Program-made: the position numbers and the translations under genes
Assembly: GCF_009296265.1 (NCBI RefSeq)
Contig: NZ_WBJS01000001.1
Location: 186,001-250,000, forward strand
Reading direction: 5' to 3'
DNA from: Thioclava sp. JE_KL1
Lineage (GTDB): Bacteria; Pseudomonadota; Alphaproteobacteria; Rhodobacterales; Rhodobacteraceae
Length of the DNA stretch: 64,000 nt
Shown here: positions 55,216 to 62,676 of the stretch, piece by piece
Numbering within the stretch: the stretch's first letter is position 1
Layout of the letters: every line of letters starts with the position of its first letter
The notes under the pieces: generated by a model
The model's database searches: none
What the model saw: the letters and a program-made list of their open reading frames with translations, nothing else
Told to the model about the DNA's origin: nothing

Positions 55216-55656
55216 TCACGCATCGCAACGTGGACTGCCGAGAGCATCCAGCGCCATCTGAAGCCACTTGGCCTGTCCTTTCAGATGGTCGCGGATCTTG
55301 CGTAGATCCACCGGTGCAGCATGATAGACGACATAGGGAGCAGCCGGCTCGAAGCCGAACCTCGGTCCGAGACGCATCCATCCGTCTTCAAAACGCACCC
55401 AGTTCAGATCATCATCGAGTGCGATGATCGCGCGCGTCGTTCGTACTCGGGACCGTCCGCTGGCTTCCGTGATGCGGCCCACGAGCGAGAGGTCATTGAA
55501 GGCGGTGAACAGCGACCAATCGTCGATAACGGGCGCGTTCGCCAGTTCTTGCGGAGTCGGGCGCTCGGTTGCGGCAGCGACGATTGTCGTAAGCAGATCG
55601 CGCTCAGCGCGGAGTTCCTCGCGCGTCATTTCGGACGGGTGTTTTGCGTGGGTCAT
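55216..55656 (-). CDS. DUF6634-like protein
   Basis: This 146-aa protein resembles DUF6634 in the segments PQELANAPVIDDWSLF, LSLVGRITEASGRSRVRTTRAIIALDDDLNWVRFEDGWMRLG. The family is common in mobile elements and prophages of this bacterial group and has no known function. The ATG at 55654-55656 has a weak ribosome binding site (GGCCCC region), so the start is uncertain. Confidence 0.6.
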   Translation of the reverse strand: MTHAKHPSEMTREELRAERDLLTTIVAAATERPTPQELANAPVIDDWSLFTAFNDLSLVGRITEASGRSRVRTTRAIIALDDDLNWVRFEDGWMRLGPRFGFEPAAPYVVYHAAPVDLRKIRDHLKGQAKWLQMALDALGSPRCDA

Positions 55657-55759
55657 GTCGGGGCCTTTCAAATGTAGAATGGGAGAGAAACAGAGCTGCA
55701 AGATCCGTCCGCCTTGGAAAGCAGGCGGACGGACGCTGCAGCCCAATGGGGCGCGTCGT

Positions 55760-56248
55760 TCACGGTTTCAGGAGGCGCTTCGGACGATAGATCTCGACGC
55801 GCGGCTTGAGCCGCGATCGGATTTCCATTCGAACGTTCGCGAGCATCTTATCGACGGCTTCGAACTGCGCTCGCTGTGCGGAGCCCAGTCGACCAATCCG
55901 CGCGTTGCGTTCGAACAATTCGGAGCCGATCGAGATGAAAAGACGATGCGACGCACGGAACACGGTCGGTCGAAAGAGGCCGCAAGCTTTGGCCTCTTCG
56001 AAACCGTCAACGACGATGTCATCAGGCCGCAACAGCCGACCCTCGGGGCTCAGCCCAGGCGCCACGATATTCATCGGCGCATCGCCGATACGACCCCGAG
56101 AAAGCAGTAAGCAGGGCCGTGTGCCGGGCGGAATATCGAACTCCCCGTCGGGCCTTCGATCAGAGGCGTACGGGAAGCGCATCAGGAAAATATCACCTGG
56201 CTTGAGCTGCCCACCCGGCAGCAGGTGAAGGTGTCGATCATGGAGCAT
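55760..56248 (-). CDS. PemK/MazF-like protein
   Basis: This 162-aa protein has the pattern of PemK/MazF-type endoribonucleases: PGDIFLMRFPYASDRRPDGE, RPCLLLSRG, and later VDGFEEAKACGLFRPTVFRASHRLFISIG, matching the GDI...RP...L and GL-rPS strands. No cognate antitoxin is visible immediately upstream, so it may be an orphan or use the adjacent small genes. GAGGC precedes the ATG at 56246-56248. Alternative: a domain of the same fold without nuclease activity. Confidence 0.5.
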   Translation of the reverse strand: MLHDRHLHLLPGGQLKPGDIFLMRFPYASDRRPDGEFDIPPGTRPCLLLSRGRIGDAPMNIVAPGLSPEGRLLRPDDIVVDGFEEAKACGLFRPTVFRASHRLFISIGSELFERNARIGRLGSAQRAQFEAVDKMLANVRMEIRSRLKPRVEIYRPKRLLKP

Positions 56249-56812
56249 GAGAGCCTCGTTTTTTGAGTAGAGAAAACGACGCGCAACACCTCACCACTTC
56301 ACCGATACGCGGCCTCGTGGCGTGGCTTGATTGCGTGCGTCAAAGACGCTGCACGCAAGCAAGGCATGCCTCGAGGTTTCCCCTCCCGCGGAACGTTGAT
56401 CGCCCGCCTACGGGCAGATCTCGCGAGTGCCGGGGAGAGCGGCGAGAGGGGTGACATCCCTCTCGACCCGCCGGGGGCGCTGGGAGAGTTCGGAGAGGGT
56501 GGCGAGCGCCTCTTCGATCCGCCGGATGGGCGCCTTAGGGTGCAGGGAAAGTGGCGAACGATCCCTGCCCTGGGGGGTTGGGGGATGTGGAGCTTCCCCC
56601 ATGCGGCGCGCAGCGGCGCCGGGGGGTGTCCAGAGGGGGGCTACGCCTCACTTTGGCCGACACGTATTCGAAGCCCTGCGAGAATACGTATAGTCGGTCC
56701 CTATAACCTGTTGTCACAGCGCCCGAAGTACGCGGCGGCGCGCACATTTTTTGATCCGCCTGAATTGTCCCTAATTCCCCCGCATCCATCAACCGGGCGC
56801 GAGAAAATTTGG
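56249..56812. other. Noncoding region upstream of relaxase, candidate oriT
   Basis: This 560-base region between divergent genes has no convincing CDS, although the relaxase frame stays open through part of it. It contains several GC-rich palindromic stretches and, at 56662-56689, an inverted repeat ACGTATTC / GAATACGT with a 12-base spacer followed by an AT-containing stretch. Its position 125 bases before the relaxase start makes it a candidate origin of transfer. Repeated GGAGAG/GGCGAGAG runs at about 56430-56510 are also notable. Confidence 0.5.
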
Positions 56813-58369
56813 ATGCAGGGCTATCAATTCGGGCATGTCGAAACCTGGTCCCAGCAAGGGGCTACGAGGTCGGGTGGTAAGGTCGGCCGCGCTCGTAAAA
56901 ACGGTCAGCGCGCGTGGCGTGCGCAGCAGGTTCTCGACGAAGCCGAGCGTGTCGAAGGAAGCTGTAATCATGTGAGGCGCCCCAATCCGACGCCCCAGAT
57001 CATTGCGGGCACGTGTGGGTCTTTCGCCGAGCTGCGCGCCGCACATGAGCAAGCCGCGAATGTCACTCAATACTTTCCATATACGGATCCCAAGACCGGC
57101 GCGAAGACGACGCGCAAGCGAAGGCTTCGTAAAGATGCGCACACGCTTTATTCGAGCGTGTTCTCGCTTCCGATTACGAGCGCGGAAGCGCGCGCAGATC
57201 AGGCGTTGATGAATGAATGCCTTGCGGTCTTGGAAGACTTTGTCGCCTTCGAGAAGGATCGGATCGAAGCGGCGGGTGGGGAGTTTGCGCTCGCTGTTAT
57301 CCATACTGATGAAGCGCAGATGCACATTCATCTCTTCGCGCTCGATCGCGAGCGAGGGTCGGTGATCGATTTGCATCCAGGACGTGCGGCTTTTGAAGAT
57401 CGTAGGCGGCATCTGCGTGCATGCGGCTTTGAGCGCTCTCTCTCGAAAGAAGCGGGCGATAAGCTCTATAAAGAAGCGATGCGGGAGTGGCAGGACGAGC
57501 TTTACGAAGCGGTCTCGCGTCATACAGGACTGCTGAGGTTCGGCCCGCGGCGCGAGCGTTTGTCGCGCGCGGAATATTGTCTTCGTATGGCCAGCCGTGA
57601 ACAGAACGCAAAGGATGAAAGTCGGGCTGTGGAGGCCCGGAAAACACGAAAAGCGGCGGAAGGCCTAAAGCGTGCAGCTGACGGTCTCTTCGAGCTCGGC
57701 AATGAACAACTCGCGGAGATTGCAGAGGAGCGAGCCGCGCTCGGTCGGGAAAAGGAGCGCGATGAGATTGTGCGTCGAGAAAACGCGGATCAGGTCAACG
57801 CGAATGAGTCTCGAGCGCGCGAACTCGACGCTCAGGAAGAGCGGCTGCGGGATGCGAGCCAAGATCTGGTCGCTCAGAAAAAAGAGATAGCGGAGAAAGA
57901 GAAGATCGCGGATCGAAAATATCGATCCGCAGATGCCGTTCTCGCGACGGCGGAGCTACTTGGGCAAGCCGAAAATTCACCAGAGCAGGTGCCTGAATTG
58001 CTGAAGGCCACGCCGGTGCAGGCGAACGAAAACGTTCGTGCGAAACTGGCCCGTATGAGACGCGCCCCGCATGCAGCGGTGCGCATGGCTGAGATGTTCG
58101 GCGCAGCGCTGACACATCTGAAAACGATCGCCCAGTCCGAGGCCGAAGCCTCGGTCGAGAATGAGCGTCGTGAACTCGCCGAAGGCCTCAACGCCGTAAC
58201 CCGCGTGACCAGCTTCGCGGCGGAACTGATCGCGCCTTTCGTGCCGCCACAGAGCCGTGAAAACGAACACGGCAAACTCAGAAAACTGCTCATGACCGTC
58301 GCGCGGGTAAAAACACGAAACGAGCGAAGAAAGCGGGACGAAAAGGGCCGGAGCGGCGATGAACGGTGA
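56813..58369 (+). CDS. MOB_V-like plasmid mobilization relaxase
   Basis: This 518-aa relaxase is the Pre/Mob (MOB_V) type: the His/Asp/Glu motif VIHTDEAQMHIHLFALD (His164, Asp166, His171, His173) matches the HxDE..HxH signature, followed by a conserved block ERSLSKEAGDKLYKEAMREWQDELYEAV. A long coiled-coil covers residues 260-410 (RELDAQEERLRDASQDL and similar). It should nick at oriT and drive mobilization by a helper conjugation system, as no mating-pair genes are present. I chose the ATG at 56813 (MQGYQFGHVETWSQQG), matching typical starts; the upstream frame is noncoding. Confidence 0.88.
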   Translation: MQGYQFGHVETWSQQGATRSGGKVGRARKNGQRAWRAQQVLDEAERVEGSCNHVRRPNPTPQIIAGTCGSFAELRAAHEQAANVTQYFPYTDPKTGAKTTRKRRLRKDAHTLYSSVFSLPITSAEARADQALMNECLAVLEDFVAFEKDRIEAAGGEFALAVIHTDEAQMHIHLFALDRERGSVIDLHPGRAAFEDRRRHLRACGFERSLSKEAGDKLYKEAMREWQDELYEAVSRHTGLLRFGPRRERLSRAEYCLRMASREQNAKDESRAVEARKTRKAAEGLKRAADGLFELGNEQLAEIAEERAALGREKERDEIVRRENADQVNANESRARELDAQEERLRDASQDLVAQKKEIAEKEKIADRKYRSADAVLATAELLGQAENSPEQVPELLKATPVQANENVRAKLARMRRAPHAAVRMAEMFGAALTHLKTIAQSEAEASVENERRELAEGLNAVTRVTSFAAELIAPFVPPQSRENEHGKLRKLLMTVARVKTRNERRKRDEKGRSGDER

Positions 58370-58393
58370 GTGCCGCACCGGCCGTCGCGATCA

Positions 58394-59014
58394 TCACGTT
58401 TCTGGAGTGTCGTGGCGGTTGGATCCGGAATTGTTCTCGTGCTTTGAGCCTCGCGCCGGGGCCCGCTGTGTGATTTCTGCACGTAGGCCCTCGAGCAATG
58501 TAGCACGTTCGGCGAGGCGACCGTTGAGCGCGGCGATCTCGCGATCTGCCTTCTCGAGCTTACACTCGAGAGTACGGATCTGCTTCTCCGTATCGTCGGC
58601 ACGGAGGCGTTCGGCATCACGGGCTTCCTCAAGGTCGTCGATTACGTCCTCAAGATCTGCGAGTTCCGCGCGTTGGCTCGCTTCACGTCTGCTCTGCATG
58701 GTGCGGAGTGTCTCGATTTCGGAGTTCGCGATTTCACATGCAGCTTTCCAGACGGCCTGCGCCAGGCGATCGTTCACTTCCCGAACCGCGTCCGGCATTT
58801 CAGGCAGCGCCGCAAGGGCCGTCTGTTCTTCTCGGATGCGTTCGATGACACGCTTCGCGACCGGGTTGAGGTCGCGAAGCGATCCACCGAGAGTTGCGAG
58901 CAAATTACGGCGGCTTGGGAAATGCCCATCATGCGCCGACATGTAATGCCGAACTGCGCGTTCGACTTCGATCTCGAAATCGGGCTTCAGCTCGGCGGGG
59001 GCGACAGTCTTCAT
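58394..59014 (-). CDS. KfrA-like DNA-binding coiled-coil protein
   Basis: This 206-aa protein has an N-terminal KfrA_N-like DNA-binding domain (VERAVRHYMSAHDGHFPSRRNLLATLGGSLRDLNPVAKRVI) and a long heptad coiled-coil (LADLEDVIDDLEEARDAERLRADDTEKQIRTLECKLEKADREIAAL), the layout of KfrA plasmid-stability and regulator proteins. It converges with the relaxase gene. AGGAGATG precedes the ATG. GGTAAC repeats directly upstream look like its operator, indicating autorepression. Confidence 0.75.
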   Translation of the reverse strand: MKTVAPAELKPDFEIEVERAVRHYMSAHDGHFPSRRNLLATLGGSLRDLNPVAKRVIERIREEQTALAALPEMPDAVREVNDRLAQAVWKAACEIANSEIETLRTMQSRREASQRAELADLEDVIDDLEEARDAERLRADDTEKQIRTLECKLEKADREIAALNGRLAERATLLEGLRAEITQRAPARGSKHENNSGSNRHDTPET

Positions 59015-59026
59015 GCTTCATCTCCT

Positions 59027-59057
59027 GGTAACAGGTAACAGTGGTAACGCCGTTACC
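59027..59057. promoter_or_regulatory. GGTAAC operator repeats upstream of KfrA-like gene
   Basis: Three direct GGTAAC copies (59027-59032, 59034-59039 and 59043-59048) and one inverted GTTACC (59052-59057) lie between the KfrA-like start codon and its presumed promoter. The last pair forms a 6-bp inverted repeat with a three-base spacer. Confidence 0.65.
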
Positions 59058-59075
59058 GAGCGTTCCCGGCCGGAC

Positions 59076-59483
59076 GTGAAAGCAAAGATTGGCCTCGGCG
59101 CGGAAGCACGAAGGATTCTTTTTGTGGTGAGCCCAGCCACGAAAAATCGTATCAATCGGCTTGCAGAGATTGGCGAGGACGAGGCCGGAGCTTCGATCGC
59201 GGGCGAAGAAAGGGCGGGAAGCGGGCTTTCGCTGTGCTCGCGAGTGCGTCCCTCTCTGATAGCGGAAGCCGACATTCGCGCCGCGGGTCGACCTCAACCT
59301 GAAGTATTGGCGCGCAGGGGGAGCACGATTCCTTGCGGAGGTGCAAAAATTAAGCCACTGATATTACTTATTTTTAAAATCTGCACGCAACGTTGCAAAG
59401 AATTCGCAACGAAACATCACGCTAAGCGATATCAGCCGGAAGCAGGTCCCAAAACAGCGGATCGCGATCAACCAATCCGGTAG
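59076..59483 (+). CDS. Possible small protein of unknown function
   Basis: An open frame of about 135 codons starts at GTG 59076 (an in-frame ATG at 59013 would include the operator). Its first part (VKAKIGLGAEARRILFVVSPATKNRINRLAEIGEDEAG) has an even residue composition, but the last third is AT-rich and overlaps the PD-(D/E)XK gene by about 60 bases. There is no good ribosome binding site and no family is recognised. It may be noncoding; the 59015-59421 gap has no other candidate except the operator repeats and a GCAACGTTGC palindrome at 59387-59396. Confidence 0.25.
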   Translation: MKAKIGLGAEARRILFVVSPATKNRINRLAEIGEDEAGASIAGEERAGSGLSLCSRVRPSLIAEADIRAAGRPQPEVLARRGSTIPCGGAKIKPLILLIFKICTQRCKEFATKHHAKRYQPEAGPKTADRDQPIR

Positions 59484-60432
59484 CGTCTAAGGGCTCGCTT
59501 CCAGACAGATCAGAGGCAAAGCGCACGTCCGATACGTTTGCAGGCAGCTGCTCACGCATCGCCGGTATGGTGCGTAAATCGAAGTATCGTAGTGAACTCT
59601 CGGCAAGTCGTTGATCGAAAGGTAAATCAAGAGAGATCGCTAAACTTGTGCCGAGCGTTGATGCAACCACGTCGTGGAGCTTGAGTAGCAGGTTTTCGTC
59701 ATCGCCTATCCGGTCTTGAATCATCGCAATCAGATCAGAGAGCGCCAACCCTCTCGGCACCCTTTCAATCATCAGCGAGGCGAGAACGGCAACCGTGCCT
59801 GGTGGCGGGTTACATTGGTCAAATGAGAAAGTGTGCTGCCGCAATCGGCCCGCGCATGTTTTTACTTCAAGCCTGATGTCGCCGGTCGAGAAGTCAAAAC
59901 GCGCGCTATCATCGATCCGCCACGCGGCCAGAGCACGCGCCGGACTGCGGCACTTTGATATCAAAAACAACTCGCCAAAGAGCCCGTTGAGCGATCTGAC
60001 GGGCGGCCTGCGAATGCTCTGGAAGATCGAGGCAAGTCGCTGCACGGCACTCGCAAGAGCAGTGCGCGAGGGTGTGTCCCCCATGTGGCGCATGATGATA
60101 TGGCACACGGACAGGAAATAACGGATCGTCTCCGGTTCGGCGGATCGGCAACGCGCGACCGTAAAGCGTCCATCTTGCGTATCACCACGGGCATCGGTGA
60201 TCCGGCAACCGAGTTCGAACTGCGCATCGAGCGATTCCAGTCTGATCGGCGGCGGAGCGCGCCCGCTGGCATCGGACGTACGCACAAGGAGGCAGGCTTT
60301 GCACTGCGAGTCCTTGCCAACGAAGTAGCTCTGATACGAAGCGACCGGCCTGACGGCAAACATCGGTGTACCGGATTGATCGGCAGGCGGCGCAGCAAGG
60401 GCTTCGAATATTTCGAAGAGCGCAGCGGTCAT
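59422..60432 (-). CDS. PD-(D/E)XK motif protein (DUF4420-like) of the Z1 module
   Basis: This 336-aa protein carries a PD-(D/E)XK nuclease-like core: Glu154 in GLFGELFLI, Asp180 in RFDFSTGDIRLEVKTC and the E-x-K pair Glu189/Lys191. It matches the DUF4420 (PD-(D/E)XK motif protein) family that accompanies Z1 proteins. As the probable nuclease of the module it would cleave DNA. The start ATG overlaps the Z1 stop by four bases (ATGA, 60429-60432), so it is translationally coupled. It is the last gene of the operon. Confidence 0.83.
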   Translation of the reverse strand: MTAALFEIFEALAAPPADQSGTPMFAVRPVASYQSYFVGKDSQCKACLLVRTSDASGRAPPPIRLESLDAQFELGCRITDARGDTQDGRFTVARCRSAEPETIRYFLSVCHIIMRHMGDTPSRTALASAVQRLASIFQSIRRPPVRSLNGLFGELFLISKCRSPARALAAWRIDDSARFDFSTGDIRLEVKTCAGRLRQHTFSFDQCNPPPGTVAVLASLMIERVPRGLALSDLIAMIQDRIGDDENLLLKLHDVVASTLGTSLAISLDLPFDQRLAESSLRYFDLRTIPAMREQLPANVSDVRFASDLSGSEPLDATGLVDRDPLFWDLLPADIA

Positions 60433-62660
60433 GCGTTCTGACCTGGCTGTTCCTGATTAACCCAGGCAGCTTCCATGCGCGCGGGGACCCAGACCACCAG
60501 GACCGGAATATTCTCGGCGATGATCGGACCGGTCTGCTCTCTGCGCAAATCCAGCGTGTGTATCTGAATATTGACCTGACCGTCCTCGCGCATGTCGCGG
60601 TCACCGGGGTAGATTTCACCGCGGCGTTCAAGCGGCCATTGCGGGTTGGCACCTTGGTAGAGATTTACGACCGCCCCGTTTTCATCAACTGATCGTCTGC
60701 GCCGGGTGCCGGGGCTCATCCGGTAGACCGTGCAAAGTTCATCCGGGTTCTGCTCAAGCGCACGGCTAAGCTGCAAAAGCAAGCCCGTGATCTGCTGGGA
60801 GTCGCGCGAACTGGTAATTCGCATAGGAACCAGAAGCTGCTCCATCACAGCGCGAAGCGACAAACCGGACGCGATTTCATGTCGCTGTTCGTCTGTACGG
60901 TTCGGGTGGCCGTCCACTTCTTCGAAGACCGTGTCTGCTATGAAATCCGCTACAGTCTGCCGGTTTGCGCGTACGACTGCATCCGCGGCAAGCACAACTC
61001 GCGGGGCAACCCAGCTATCCGAAAAGCGCCCGCGAATATAGTCGAATTCCAGAACGTTGTGGCGGCAAGGCCGGAGCGCGTTGTCCAGAACAAACGCCCG
61101 TTTCCAGTCATTGAGTGAGCGCCCGCTATCGCGGATTTGTTCGAGTTGGGTGCGCATGTCTTCTTCATGCTCGACATAGCGTTGGAAGGCGCGATGTGTC
61201 CCCTGCTCCAGATACACTCGGCAGAATCCGAGGTAGTCACGCTTGTACCCGAAAAAGCGCGCGCGCTGCTGCACCGTGTCAGCATTTCCGACGCCTATGC
61301 CACGCGGCATATATGTGACGGTCAGCCCTTCTACGGTGAAGCCACGATCCATGGCCTGCCCGCCCACGAGAATCCAGCCATAGACGCTGCGCCAATCCAC
61401 CGGCGGTGTTCTCCCGCCGCTGGCATTGACCTCAAGAATGCGGGTGCTGCGAAACGCAAAGCGTAGTGTTGGTGCAAGCTCATCAAACGTTGGCAAACCG
61501 CCCTGCACAGTCTCTGCGAGATCATCGTACGCACCGCGCAATTCGTCCAAGAGTTCTTGCTTGTCCGGATCATTGTCCGGCAAGCCCAGGATGCGTTTCC
61601 ATTCCTCGAAAATGTCGCGGACCCAATTGTAGTACTCCCTGTGCTGGGCCGTACGGTGCGACGGATGCACGAGCATCGATCGGTTGCCACGATTTCCGCC
61701 CTGGCGAAGTCCAGCAGCCACGCCCACCATAAATATCCGCAAGGCTTCAAGAAGTGTGTCCGGGGGTTCTGTGAGTGGATTAGCGTTTGTCGGCACTTCA
61801 CCTGACGGAATCGTGCGAACAAGCGCCTGATTGTCAACGAAAAAATCGCGCCCACCGACATAGGCTTCGCCCGGCGTCAGCACTTCGACAAAATTTGGCG
61901 AAAGCGAGTCTACGATGCTGACGAGCAACGGGGCCTGCGGGGTGGCAGTATACTGGAGATAGCTGTGAAGCGGCAGCGTACCGCGCATCTCCATAAGCCG
62001 CGCATAGGTGCTGCTCTCATCGCCCTGCGCAACTTCGGTGTTCAGGCTGGCTTGATCGGCCTCATCATCGATGATCAGAACCGGTACGTTTTCCATGCCA
62101 ACCGCGCGCAGCAAAGCCGTCAGGTTCCCAAGCCGCTGATAGTGCTTAAGGACGGTCACAAGAACTGTCATCTTGTAATCGTCCGGTGTTCCCGGATCAC
62201 GCCATGCCTCGAATACATCGCGCATGGTCTGGACTGTCGAATCTTCATGCTCTGGGTTCTGGAAGTGCATCCAGCTCCGTGTCCGATCGGGATCATCAAG
62301 ACGCAAGTCGCGGCGCACGCGACCTGTTGATTGCTCAAGCAGCGGATTGGAACTTCCAGCAACGATGATGACCATCTGGAAACCGTTATCCCGCGCGAGG
62401 GCTGCGGCGGTCTCAAACGACATGGTCTTTCCGCTCTGCACATAGCCGACGACAAGCCCTGTCTCTTGACCGTTCGCATCGGCTGGCGTTATTCCGCGCC
62501 CCAGGATTGAGGCCGCTGCACCAGCAATGTCGTCGCGACTTTCGGCGGGCACGACGTGATCCAGAAAATCCTGTGTTTCGCGACCGACGGCAGGTTGCCA
62601 GCGTGCACCGGGCGCGGTTCCGGCGACTGGCTGGACAATCAGCGGTGCATCATCTGTCAT
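60429..62660 (-). CDS. Z1-domain superfamily II ATPase
   Basis: This 743-aa protein is a Z1-family member. It has a helicase-like ATPase core: a Walker A-like VVGYVQSGKTMSF (Lys78, Thr79), a Walker B LIIDDEADQAS (196-202), and a motif III-like LQYTATPQAPLL. The central Z1 region holds VGGQAMDRGFTVEGLTVTYMPRG and QQRARFFGYKRDYLG. Z1 proteins are known from restriction-modification-like gene clusters with MutL/MORC ATPases. AGGTGAAAA precedes the ATG at 62658-62660. It lies 16 bases behind the GHKL gene and overlaps the PD-(D/E)XK gene. Confidence 0.9.
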   Translation of the reverse strand: MTDDAPLIVQPVAGTAPGARWQPAVGRETQDFLDHVVPAESRDDIAGAAASILGRGITPADANGQETGLVVGYVQSGKTMSFETAAALARDNGFQMVIIVAGSSNPLLEQSTGRVRRDLRLDDPDRTRSWMHFQNPEHEDSTVQTMRDVFEAWRDPGTPDDYKMTVLVTVLKHYQRLGNLTALLRAVGMENVPVLIIDDEADQASLNTEVAQGDESSTYARLMEMRGTLPLHSYLQYTATPQAPLLVSIVDSLSPNFVEVLTPGEAYVGGRDFFVDNQALVRTIPSGEVPTNANPLTEPPDTLLEALRIFMVGVAAGLRQGGNRGNRSMLVHPSHRTAQHREYYNWVRDIFEEWKRILGLPDNDPDKQELLDELRGAYDDLAETVQGGLPTFDELAPTLRFAFRSTRILEVNASGGRTPPVDWRSVYGWILVGGQAMDRGFTVEGLTVTYMPRGIGVGNADTVQQRARFFGYKRDYLGFCRVYLEQGTHRAFQRYVEHEEDMRTQLEQIRDSGRSLNDWKRAFVLDNALRPCRHNVLEFDYIRGRFSDSWVAPRVVLAADAVVRANRQTVADFIADTVFEEVDGHPNRTDEQRHEIASGLSLRAVMEQLLVPMRITSSRDSQQITGLLLQLSRALEQNPDELCTVYRMSPGTRRRRSVDENGAVVNLYQGANPQWPLERRGEIYPGDRDMREDGQVNIQIHTLDLRREQTGPIIAENIPVLVVWVPARMEAAWVNQEQPGQNA

Positions 62661-62676
62661 TTTTCACCTATGTTTT

